Source: Heyndrickxia vini | Lineage (GTDB): Bacteria; Bacillota; Bacilli; Bacillales; Bacillaceae_C | Direction: 5' to 3' | Assembly (NCBI RefSeq): GCF_016772275.1 | Contig: NZ_CP065425.1 | Coordinates: forward strand, 3,564,653-3,628,652 | DNA: 64,000 nt | Part shown: positions 52,040 through 60,664 of the stretch, one piece after another | Numbering within the stretch: position 1 is the first letter of the stretch | How the letters are laid out: every line of letters begins with the position of its first letter | The notes under the pieces: generated by a model | What the model was told of the DNA's origin: nothing | Seen by the model: the letters and a program-made list of their open reading frames with translations, nothing else | Databases searched by the model: none | Made by a program: the position numbers and the translations under genes

Positions 52040-53251
52040 TTACATACTTTGAGATGTAGCTGTTACTGTTTCTGGTTCCGATTCTTTCTTTTTCATAAAA
52101 AGAAATGTGTAGATAATTAATAATAGAACTATGCATACAATTGAAAATCCATAGATGAAATGGAATCCCTTATTCGCAGCAAGGATGCCCAGTCCTGTTG
52201 AACCGATAGCCATTCCAAGATCCATGGAGGAAAAATACATTGCGTTCGCAGTTCCTTGTTTTTCCTTAGTAACAAGACTAACCGCTATCGCTTGTAAGGT
52301 TGGTGTCACCATTCCATAAGCCACTCCATAGAAAAACCCTGCAAAAAGTAAAGTACTTGCACTATGGGTGATAGATAATAGAAACAATCCAATGATTCCG
52401 CAAATTGCTGCGGGGTAGATAATTACTTTATGTCCTAGCGTATCATATAATCTTCCTGAAACTGGTCTTGCAGCTAACATGACAATGGCCACCACTAAAA
52501 AGAAAAGGGAAACTGATCCCCCGAGGTGTTCCTCCTTACCCAGTTCTCTTAGAAAACTAATGACTCCTCCAAGCGTAATTGAAAAAAGTGCACATAAAAT
52601 ACTTGGAACAAACGCCTTTTTATCAAAAATAGATTCTTTAAAGGAAAGCTTATGTTTCGGTTCTGCCTTCGTTAAAGTTGGTTCTTCTTTTGAAGGTTTA
52701 ATAAAAAAGCTGAAGATAAAAGTAAGAACTGCTAAAACAACTGAAATAATTAATAAAAAATTAAATGGCAACGTAGCTAATAAGGCAAGTGCTACCATAG
52801 GGGCCATACTTGTCCCAATACTTGTCGCTAATCCGTAATAACCGATTCCTTCACCTAATCTCTTTTTCGGAATGATATTTGTAGCTAAAGTCGCTAAAAT
52901 CGTTGTCATAATTCCAAATCCAATCCCATGAAATACCCTTAATAAAAGTAATAATGGTACGGACTGTTGATTGTAAGCAATCGCGAGTGTAATGGCTACG
53001 AAAGCAAGTGAATAAATACTCATTTTTTTCACATTGACACGGTGGATGAGATAACCGATAAACGGACGCGTAATAATTGCCGCTACCATAAAAACAGTCG
53101 TCATCAGCCCACCTTGAGCCGGATTATTTTTTATATCAGTAATAAAAGCTGGAAAACCAGCGGTAAGCAATTGCAAACATAAAAAAAATAAAAAAGCCAT
53201 TAAGACAATGGCTACATACTGACCTGTCCACAATTTATTCGATTCCTTCAT
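52040..53251 (-). CDS. MFS transporter (drug efflux type)
   Basis: 403 aa with twelve hydrophobic segments. The loop after helix 2 (GYLIHRVNVKKM) is the MFS motif A position, and helix 5 carries GYYGLATSIGTSMAP, the antiporter-type motif C position. Probably a drug or metabolite exporter. It follows a MarR-family gene by 17 bp, an arrangement like B. subtilis ywoH-ywoG, and is likely repressed by it. Confidence 0.85.
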   Translation of the reverse strand: MKESNKLWTGQYVAIVLMAFLFFLCLQLLTAGFPAFITDIKNNPAQGGLMTTVFMVAAIITRPFIGYLIHRVNVKKMSIYSLAFVAITLAIAYNQQSVPLLLLLRVFHGIGFGIMTTILATLATNIIPKKRLGEGIGYYGLATSIGTSMAPMVALALLATLPFNFLLIISVVLAVLTFIFSFFIKPSKEEPTLTKAEPKHKLSFKESIFDKKAFVPSILCALFSITLGGVISFLRELGKEEHLGGSVSLFFLVVAIVMLAARPVSGRLYDTLGHKVIIYPAAICGIIGLFLLSITHSASTLLFAGFFYGVAYGMVTPTLQAIAVSLVTKEKQGTANAMYFSSMDLGMAIGSTGLGILAANKGFHFIYGFSIVCIVLLLIIYTFLFMKKKESEPETVTATSQSM

Positions 53252-53268
53252 ACATTTATTCCTTCTTT

Positions 53269-53718
53269 CTAGTTGTTTACATCATCAAGTAGTGAATCTG
53301 CATTATCTTCAAGTTGCTTCAATACTTTCAAATAAATATGGAGTGACTCTTCATCAATTCCATCGATAATTTTTGTGAAAATCTCTTCCAAATACGGAGT
53401 AACCTCTTTAACTAAGTTCGTTCCTTTTTCCGTAATCATTATTAAGAAGGAACGCCGATCAGTTGGTTTTACCTTTCTTTTAATAAACTCACTCTTTTCA
53501 AGCAAATCGAGAATTTTTGTCAGTGTTGCTTGATCTTTATCCGCTCGTTTTGATAACTCCTTTTGTGAAATATGATCATGCTCACTTAACGTTCTTAGAA
53601 CACTCCATTGTTCAGAAGTAATATTATAAGATTTTAAGTAAAAATTAATTGTACGACTCATTTTTTTACTAGTACGCACAGAAGCGAACCCGATTGATCT
53701 ATCTTTTGAAATGGTCAC
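53269..53718 (-). CDS. MarR family transcriptional regulator
   Basis: 149 aa winged-helix protein: ITSEQWSVLRTLSEHDHISQKELSKR and DQATLTKILDLLEKSEFIKRK form the DNA-binding domain, PTDRRSFLIMITEKG the wing. GTG start at 53718 with AAAGGAG about 10 bp upstream. Likely an autorepressor of the operon with the MFS gene, binding the palindromic region directly upstream. Confidence 0.9.
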   Translation of the reverse strand: MTISKDRSIGFASVRTSKKMSRTINFYLKSYNITSEQWSVLRTLSEHDHISQKELSKRADKDQATLTKILDLLEKSEFIKRKVKPTDRRSFLIMITEKGTNLVKEVTPYLEEIFTKIIDGIDEESLHIYLKVLKQLEDNADSLLDDVNN

Positions 53719-53763
53719 CTTAAACGTTCTCCTTTCAATTATATTTTAATTATATACTAAAAA

Positions 53764-53798
53764 TTAATTTGTGTAAATATAGTTTGTATACAAATTAA
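53764..53798. promoter_or_regulatory. Candidate MarR operator
   Basis: TTAATTTGT (53764-53772) and ACAAATTAA (53790-53798) are inverted repeats; the 12-bp perfect palindrome TTTGTATACAAA (53783-53794) overlaps the right half. This is the pattern of MarR/SlyA sites, upstream of the MarR gene. Confidence 0.65.
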
Positions 53799-53806
53799 CT
53801 TGATAC

Positions 53807-53853
53807 AAAAAAGATAACAATGAAATTGTTGGTTTCATTGTTATCCCTTTTTT
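53807..53853. terminator. Terminator, functional for the MATE gene on the minus strand
   Basis: GATAACAATGAAA (53813-53825) and TTTCATTGTTATC (53833-53845) form a perfect 13-bp stem with T runs on both sides. Confidence 0.85.
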
Positions 53854-53860
53854 TACACAT

Positions 53861-55228
53861 TTACGTTCTTTGAATTTCCACAATCACAAATTTCCGTTTT
53901 TGAATATAAATAAGTCTTGCTGCTAAGCCAATTCCTGCAGCCAGTAATCCGGATGTTAAGCCAATCCAATATCCTGGTGCACCAAGTGCAGTGAAATGTG
54001 CTAATAAATAGCCAACCGGTAAGCAAATTAGCCAGTAAGCAATAAGAGTCGTAATAAAGGCGATGTTTACATCTTTGTAGCCTCGAAGTGCCGCTTGTGC
54101 AGTCGCTTGAATCGCATCGGAAATTTGGAAAAATAAAGCATAAATTAAAAAATGTGCAGTTAAGTTAATAACAGCTAGTTCATTTGAATAGAAGCCTGCT
54201 ACCTTGTATCTAAATAAAACAACAAGTAAACCTGTAAATAGAGCAATGAAGATAGCTAAAATAATCCCTAACCAACTATAAGTCCTTGCATCTTTATAAC
54301 GTTTAGCTCCCACTTCAAAGCCAACCAAAACTGTTAAGGCTAGGGAAATACTAACAGGCACCATATAGAGAAACGAAACGATATTGAGTGCTGATTGGTA
54401 GGCAGCAATCGTTGTCACACTGAACTTACTGATTAATATCGTCACAACGGCAAACATACTCGTTTCAAAAAAGGTCGACAATCCCATCGGGACACCAATT
54501 TTTAAGATTTCCTTACATTTTCCCACTGAAAACTCTTTAAAATTCGAAAATACTCGATATGCCAAAAACGGATCTTTTTGTTTTATAATGTAAGCTGTTA
54601 TCCCCGCAATAATCCAATACGTAATGGAAGTCGCATAACCTGCACCCGCCCCACCAAGCTCAGGCAATCCCCAATGTCCATAAATAAACAAATAATTTAA
54701 TAGAAAATTGAAAGGTAACGATGAAATCATAATGACCATAACGACACGCGTTTTTCCGAGTCCGTAGATAAACGATCTTAAAACGTTAAAAATAAACAGT
54801 GGAAGAATTCCATAACTTAGTCCCACTAGATAATCATGCGCTGTGTTTTGCACACGTGTTGGCAGATTCATTCGATTTAATAAGGGATCCAATAGAAAAA
54901 ATCCAAGAACAATTACTATTAATGCGATCATTAACGATAAATAGACGCCATTGACGACAATTGAAGATACTTCTTTATTTTTCTTTTCTCCAAAGCGCTG
55001 GGCGACGATCGGCGATACGGCAAGTAGAATTCCACTTAATCCCGTAAACACCGGATTCCATATAGAGGAACCAATTGCTACCCCCGCCAAATCGGAGGAA
55101 TTATACTTACCTGATAAAATGGTGTTAAAAAACACCATCGAAAACATTCCCAATTGAGTGATTAAAATAGGAATGAGTAAAATAAATATTTGTTTTATTT
55201 TTTCTTTCATTGTATACGTTTGATTCAT
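53861..55228 (-). CDS. MATE family efflux transporter
   Basis: 455 aa, twelve membrane segments in two halves. NorM-type features: ILITQLGMFSMVFFNTILSGKY at the start and SPIVAQRFGEKK in helix 2-3. Drug or cation/Na+ or H+ antiport is expected. TAGGAG lies 12 bp before the ATG at 55228, a little long; the Met at codon 7 is the only alternative. Starts 30 bp after the UvrD-like helicase stop on the same strand. Confidence 0.88.
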   Translation of the reverse strand: MNQTYTMKEKIKQIFILLIPILITQLGMFSMVFFNTILSGKYNSSDLAGVAIGSSIWNPVFTGLSGILLAVSPIVAQRFGEKKNKEVSSIVVNGVYLSLMIALIVIVLGFFLLDPLLNRMNLPTRVQNTAHDYLVGLSYGILPLFIFNVLRSFIYGLGKTRVVMVIMISSLPFNFLLNYLFIYGHWGLPELGGAGAGYATSITYWIIAGITAYIIKQKDPFLAYRVFSNFKEFSVGKCKEILKIGVPMGLSTFFETSMFAVVTILISKFSVTTIAAYQSALNIVSFLYMVPVSISLALTVLVGFEVGAKRYKDARTYSWLGIILAIFIALFTGLLVVLFRYKVAGFYSNELAVINLTAHFLIYALFFQISDAIQATAQAALRGYKDVNIAFITTLIAYWLICLPVGYLLAHFTALGAPGYWIGLTSGLLAAGIGLAARLIYIQKRKFVIVEIQRT

Positions 55229-55258
55229 TTTTTTCGGTACTCCTACACGTAATTAATA

Positions 55259-57439
55259 TTAATCGACTGGTTCAAGAAGTCCCATTTCTAAACAAGTTGA
55301 AAGGGATAATTTTTTCAAGCTGGATTGAAATCGAATATCGATGCTTTCCGGCCCGATAAGGGTTATTTCACCATGGCCAAACACACGATGTTTTATCATT
55401 TTTCCTACCGACAATTGTGAACGAGCTTTAATTCCATTTGGATTAGAAAGAAATTTTGACTGTTTAGTACTCGCCTTCATTTGCTGTTTTTCCTTGGCAG
55501 GTGCGATAATTTGGCGGATATTGTTTAAAAATGGTGATTCTTTTATGGGACTGCCATTTTTCTTTTCGTATGAAAGTAATTCCAAGTGATGCTTGGCTCG
55601 AGTCATTCCAACATAAAAAAGGCGAACAGCCTCTTCCATTAGCTCAGGTTTCCCTTCATCATAACTTTTTGTTTCGGGTTTTGAAGGGATAATTCCATCT
55701 ACCAAGTCAATCATATACACGCGCTTAAACTCTAGTCCCTTCGAACTGTGAAAAGTAGAAAGTGTTACGACATTTTCACTTTTTTGTCGTTTCGAATTTT
55801 TCATTAATTCTTCTAAGTATTTCAAACGATGTGCAAACTCTTCCATCGACTCTAATGTATCGGCAATTTCTTCTAATGTATTGAGAATTCCCACTAGATA
55901 TTCCAGATTAAAGCCAAGGCGTTCGCTCATTTTTTCGATTGCCTTCTCATATCCGAGCTCATAGCGTATAGATCGGATAGCAGAAAGTGGAGCATTGCCT
56001 TGCATATCATGGAAAATTTCCTTGCATTTTTTCAGCTGTTTCACTTGATAGTCCTTTAACTGGACGAACTTAAGAAGATTGTCAAAGACAGAATCCTTAT
56101 TACGTATAGCTTTTAGTTCGGCCATTTGCTGTTTCGTAATATATCCATTAAATTTCATATGGATTTTATCTAAAATATCCACACGTTTATCATTAAAAGT
56201 CATTCTCATGAAATTCAACATATCTTCAACGACCCAATGAGAAAAAAATCGATTGTCCGAGTCTTTTATATAAAATGGGATGCCAGCTCGATCAAATAGA
56301 TTTATTAACGGTATTGATGACGAATTATTTCGGTATAGCACCGCAACATCTTGATAGTTTGCAAGCCCGGAAATCTCTTTCACTAAATACGAGGTTTGAT
56401 TTTTATCATTAAAATGACGTCTCATAATAATTGGCTTGGCAACTGGGTTATCCGTAAACATGTTTTTATCATAGCGATTCTTGTTTCGCTTGATGAATTG
56501 GTTGGCAACATCAACGATATTCTTTGAGGAACGATAATTTTGCTCCATCTTAAGAATGGTTGCCTCCGGGTATATTTTTTTGAAATCCATTAAATATTGT
56601 GGTTCGGCAGCACGCCATGTGTAAATCGATTGGTCATCATCGGCTACAACACACAGATTTTTATGCTGCTGTACGAGTTTTTCAATGATTGCATGTTGAA
56701 CCATTGATGTATCTTGACTTTCATCGGTAAGAAAATAATCATACCTTTGTTGATATTTTTGAAGAAGTTCTTTCTCTTCATCCAATACTCCGTTAGCTAT
56801 CGTTAACATATCATCATAATCTACTAATAATTGATTCGAACTTGTTCGTTTAACTTTTTCATATTCTCGTAAAATTTGTTCTGCCTGAGGAACAGTACAT
56901 TCAACGGTTGACCATTTTTGCTGTGGAAGAAGTTTGTTTTTTATATAGCTAATATAGGTTGTTAATTCATCTAGCTGATCCTCCGTAATCAATTCGCCTA
57001 CCATCTCTTTAAATAGCTCTCGAAGAATCATTTTTTTATTTAAAGTGCGATTGTTTTGGTTAGCCGTGGTTCCACCCTCGATTAATTGATAGGCGATCTT
57101 TTGATGAGTGAAATGTTCTCGTACTATTGCAAAGGCTAAACTATGAATCGTTGAAAAATGAACAGGAGGAAGAGATGGAAAAAAACGTTTGAATCGTTCT
57201 TCCATATCGATTGCGGATGCTTTACTAAATGTCACCGCTTTAATCCGAGCCGGATGCACACCTTTTTCTTCTATTATATAGCCAATTCTCATAATGATTG
57301 TTGTCGTTTTTCCTGAGCCGGGAGTTGCTAAAAGTAGGAGTGGACCCTCGGTCTGAAGAACAGCTTTCTTTTGAACATCGTTCAGTGAAACACCTAATTG
57401 CTGCTGCTTAGACTCAAAAAACTTTTCTCCTGAAGACAT
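55259..57439 (-). CDS. UvrD/Rep-like superfamily 1 DNA helicase
   Basis: 726 aa. Motifs: Q motif LNDVQKKAV, I ATPGSGKTTT, Ia VTFSKAS, II TDESQDTS, III DDDQSIYTWR, IV EQNYRSS, V TFHSSKGLEF and VI LFYVGMTRAK. The C-terminal 60 residues (VGKMIKHRVFGHGEI) match the PcrA/YjcD-type tudor-like extension that contacts RNA polymerase. It is not PcrA itself (motif spacing and linker are shorter); closest in type to B. subtilis YjcD. Confidence 0.88.
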   Translation of the reverse strand: MSSGEKFFESKQQQLGVSLNDVQKKAVLQTEGPLLLLATPGSGKTTTIIMRIGYIIEEKGVHPARIKAVTFSKASAIDMEERFKRFFPSLPPVHFSTIHSLAFAIVREHFTHQKIAYQLIEGGTTANQNNRTLNKKMILRELFKEMVGELITEDQLDELTTYISYIKNKLLPQQKWSTVECTVPQAEQILREYEKVKRTSSNQLLVDYDDMLTIANGVLDEEKELLQKYQQRYDYFLTDESQDTSMVQHAIIEKLVQQHKNLCVVADDDQSIYTWRAAEPQYLMDFKKIYPEATILKMEQNYRSSKNIVDVANQFIKRNKNRYDKNMFTDNPVAKPIIMRRHFNDKNQTSYLVKEISGLANYQDVAVLYRNNSSSIPLINLFDRAGIPFYIKDSDNRFFSHWVVEDMLNFMRMTFNDKRVDILDKIHMKFNGYITKQQMAELKAIRNKDSVFDNLLKFVQLKDYQVKQLKKCKEIFHDMQGNAPLSAIRSIRYELGYEKAIEKMSERLGFNLEYLVGILNTLEEIADTLESMEEFAHRLKYLEELMKNSKRQKSENVVTLSTFHSSKGLEFKRVYMIDLVDGIIPSKPETKSYDEGKPELMEEAVRLFYVGMTRAKHHLELLSYEKKNGSPIKESPFLNNIRQIIAPAKEKQQMKASTKQSKFLSNPNGIKARSQLSVGKMIKHRVFGHGEITLIGPESIDIRFQSSLKKLSLSTCLEMGLLEPVD

Positions 57440-57504
57440 TTGCTAAAACCTCACTAAAACTATCAAAATATATATTGTTCTAATATTATCATACAAGCGG
57501 AAGT

Positions 57505-57541
57505 ACAAAAAGCTGCTAGACATACTAGCAGCCGATTTTTT
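57505..57541. terminator. Terminator-like hairpin downstream of namZ
   Basis: GCTGCTAG / CTAGCAGC stem flanked by T runs on both strands. Confidence 0.75.
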
Positions 57542-57646
57542 AATAAGTAAAAAAGTATAAATTTTTTTAGGTTTAATGTTCATAATAAATATCTGCCGTT
57601 GTATAACTCCGGCATAGCCCCGACAAGCAAGGCGTTTCCGCTTTTC

Positions 57647-58906
57647 TTAATAGAGCAAATATTTCTTTCTCGTTTTCTCAAACTTCTTTAAGTCAGCTTT
57701 CCATTTCCCTTCAATTTCCTTAAGGGATGTTCCATCATTTATCGCTTTTCGTACCCATCCATTGCCGATTAATTGGTCGAATGCGGATATTCCGCTGCTA
57801 TTTTCCGGACGGAAGGCAAAATCGTTTGGATAAAGATCATGGATCATTTTAACGATAGCTACCCCCGTTTTTACAGATTGATAGCTTTTCCGATCAGTTA
57901 CATGAATTTGAATGCCCCCAGAGAGTTGACCATTAAATTTCGAACTTGTTGGAGTAAAATAAGCACTTCTAAACATAACACCGGGAAGCTTAAGATTATT
58001 CAAGCTTTGAGCAAGCTCTTCTCCATCGATAAACGGTGCACCTATCAGTTCAAATGGCTTTGTTGTCCCTCTTCCTTCCGACACATTTGTTCCTTCGATA
58101 AGGGCCGCACCCGGATATACAAGCGCCGTATCTAAAGTCGGCATATTCGGTGAAGGAAGCACCCACTGAAGCGGTGTTTCATCGTAGTACATATTCCGTT
58201 TCCAACCTTTCATCTTCACAACTGTTAAATCAGCGCCTATCTTAAATTCTTTGTTGAAATATTTAGCTAGCTCCCCTACCGTCATCCCATGTTGTAAGGC
58301 AATTGGATACAGCCCGACAAATGAGGAATATTTCGGATCCAGCACTGTCCCTTCTACTTTTGTACCACCGAGTGGGTTCGGACGATCTAACACAACAAAA
58401 GGGATATTGTTTTCTTTGGCAGCTTCCATTGCATAGGCCATTGTGTAAATATACGTATAAAATCGAGCACCTACATCTTGGATATCGAATACAAGAACGT
58501 CTACATCTTTCAGCATATCAGGGGTTGGTTTTTTCGTTTCCCCATATAGACTATAAACAGGAAGGCCTGTTTTTTCATCAATATAAAATGGAACGTAGGA
58601 TCCTGCTTGTTCACTTCCTCTTACACCGTGTTCCGGCCCAAATAAGGCAACTAAATTAATTTGTTTATTATTGTAAAATTTATCGACGATACTTGTTAAA
58701 GACTGGTCAACGCCAGTTGGATTAGTTATAAGTCCAACCTTTTTCCCCTTTAATAGGTTAAGTTGATCTTTTAATAATACTTCTACCCCTAGTTGAAAAG
58801 ACTTGTCTTTATGCTTTTTTGCAGGTTCGATTGGCTTCGCTAAAACTGCAGATAAGCATGAAACAGATAGAATCACCGCAAAAATTGCGACTAACCACTT
58901 CTTCAT
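57647..58906 (-). CDS. namZ: Exo-beta-N-acetylmuramidase NamZ (DUF1343)
   Basis: 419 aa secreted enzyme that removes terminal MurNAc from peptidoglycan fragments. Signal peptide of about 25 residues. DUF1343 hallmarks: KVGLITNPTGVD, LFGPEHGVRG, VFDIQDVGARFYTY, LDRPNPLGG and EGTNVSEGRGT. B. subtilis YbbC is the reference member. ATG 58906 lies 9 bp after GGAGG; the ATG at 58912 is too close. Last gene of the nagZ-amiE-namZ operon. Confidence 0.92.
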   Translation of the reverse strand: MKKWLVAIFAVILSVSCLSAVLAKPIEPAKKHKDKSFQLGVEVLLKDQLNLLKGKKVGLITNPTGVDQSLTSIVDKFYNNKQINLVALFGPEHGVRGSEQAGSYVPFYIDEKTGLPVYSLYGETKKPTPDMLKDVDVLVFDIQDVGARFYTYIYTMAYAMEAAKENNIPFVVLDRPNPLGGTKVEGTVLDPKYSSFVGLYPIALQHGMTVGELAKYFNKEFKIGADLTVVKMKGWKRNMYYDETPLQWVLPSPNMPTLDTALVYPGAALIEGTNVSEGRGTTKPFELIGAPFIDGEELAQSLNNLKLPGVMFRSAYFTPTSSKFNGQLSGGIQIHVTDRKSYQSVKTGVAIVKMIHDLYPNDFAFRPENSSGISAFDQLIGNGWVRKAINDGTSLKEIEGKWKADLKKFEKTRKKYLLY

Positions 58907-58981
58907 CTCCATTCTCCTCCCTTAAGTTAAGTGAGAAGGAGCTGGTTTCCCCAACTCCCCGCTTCCTACATACCTATTGAC

Positions 58982-60649
58982 CTAGCGATTTCGTAACTCC
59001 CAATCGGTGCTAGTAAAATGAAGCTTTACCTTTTTCCCTTTTGACTGAATTTGTGGATCGGCAATATACCATCCTCTTCCATTTACTGTAGCATCCGTCT
59101 CATATTGAAAACGAATAAATTTCGTTCCTTCTGGAATCGAATAGGTTGCCTTTTTCCAATTTACACTTGATCCTGTATATCCCATTCCAAGCGATGTCCA
59201 ACTCTCACCATCATTAGAAATTTCTACTTTTCCATAGTCGGCATCATTTTCAATTCGATACCATGTTTGGAACGTAAGGGTTGATGGTTTTTTACTATTC
59301 ACTTCCGCTTGTAATATTGCTTTTTTGTTATCCCCATAACCAGCAAACCATGCTTGTTTTTTTCCTTTCATATCGACAGGAATCGCATCCCCCGCTTGTC
59401 TGGCAACGAGTCTTCTCGTTTGGTTCGTTGAAACCGTATTACGGGATGGATGAACTCGATTTGTTAAAAGAATAACTATTGTTTGGTTTTTTGGACTAAT
59501 CACTAATGAAGTTCCCGTATATCCTGTATGGCCCATCGTATTTTCATCTGCAAAACCATCCATATACCAACCTTGATTCAATTCATAGCCAAGACCATGA
59601 TCATCCCCTGGAAATGCTTGATTCATATTTTTCTCCATTAGCTTTACAGTAGAAGCTTTTAAAATTCGAGAATGACCATATTTGCCTTCGTTTAAAAATG
59701 TCTGTCCAAGTATGGCAAGATCATTGGCAGTTGAAAAAACTCCAGCATGCCCGGCTACACCATCAAGGGACCATGAATTTTCATCATGGACTTGGCCCCA
59801 AACGAGACCTCTATTCGTCCATGGTTGATATTCAGTAGCAGCAATTCTTGATTTCAAAGATGCAGGTGGATTGTACATCGTATCCTTCATGCCTAGCGGC
59901 TTCGTAATATGTTTTTTTACATATTCATCCTGCCTTTGCCCCGACAGCCTTTCGACAAGAACACCTAATGTGATCATATTCAAATCACTATATGTGTAAG
60001 TCGTTCCCGGAGCATTTGTAAGCTGATGTTTTAACACAATCTGTAATCTATCCGCTCTTGATGTTCCCATTTTATAAACGAGAATTCCCGGCTCGAAACC
60101 AGAAGTATGGGTCATTAGTTGACGTATCGTTACTGTTTCTTTCCCATTTTCCGCAAATTCCGGAATGTATTTAGCTACGGGATCATCAAGTTTAAATTTT
60201 CCTTTTTCATATAACTGCATTGCTGCAATGGAAGTGAAAATTTTACTGATTGAAGCAATATCAAAAATCGTATCTTTTTTCATTTGAATGGGTTGATTGG
60301 TTTCAGTAAACTGATCATCTGTATAGCGATAAGCATATCCGTATGCTTGATGTTTTACCGTCACCCCTTTTCTTGCAACATAAGTAACAGCACCGGGCAT
60401 AACTTTTTGAGTGATTGCGTCATTAATGATAGAATCCATTTCTTTCAATGGAGCTTCAGCCATTCCGGCTAACTTAGGCTTTCCAGGAAGTAAAACAGGA
60501 AAAGATGAACCGGGATGATCCCATGTATATTTTGTCTGCATCACATCATCTCTCTTACTTGCTTCTACTGTTGATATCCCCTTGGTTGAAAACAATAATG
60601 TTGTACTCAACAACACAACTGAACATGTTTTAATAATTTTCTTGTTCAA
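58982..60649 (-). CDS. amiE: N-acetylmuramyl-L-alanine amidase AmiE with C-terminal extension
   Basis: 555 aa secreted beta-lactamase-fold amidase that removes stem peptides from MurNAc. Signal peptide ~30 residues; SISK (about 133-136) holds the catalytic Ser and Lys, YSD the second motif and HTGYTG the third. B. subtilis AmiE (YbbE) is about 441 aa, so the last ~130 residues, rich in beta strands and aromatics (WYRIENDADYGKVEISNDG), are an extra beta-sandwich, possibly wall- or glycan-binding. TTG start after GGGGGAG. Confidence 0.88.
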   Translation of the reverse strand: MNKKIIKTCSVVLLSTTLLFSTKGISTVEASKRDDVMQTKYTWDHPGSSFPVLLPGKPKLAGMAEAPLKEMDSIINDAITQKVMPGAVTYVARKGVTVKHQAYGYAYRYTDDQFTETNQPIQMKKDTIFDIASISKIFTSIAAMQLYEKGKFKLDDPVAKYIPEFAENGKETVTIRQLMTHTSGFEPGILVYKMGTSRADRLQIVLKHQLTNAPGTTYTYSDLNMITLGVLVERLSGQRQDEYVKKHITKPLGMKDTMYNPPASLKSRIAATEYQPWTNRGLVWGQVHDENSWSLDGVAGHAGVFSTANDLAILGQTFLNEGKYGHSRILKASTVKLMEKNMNQAFPGDDHGLGYELNQGWYMDGFADENTMGHTGYTGTSLVISPKNQTIVILLTNRVHPSRNTVSTNQTRRLVARQAGDAIPVDMKGKKQAWFAGYGDNKKAILQAEVNSKKPSTLTFQTWYRIENDADYGKVEISNDGESWTSLGMGYTGSSVNWKKATYSIPEGTKFIRFQYETDATVNGRGWYIADPQIQSKGKKVKLHFTSTDWELRNR

Positions 60650-60664
60650 TTGAATCTCCCCCTA

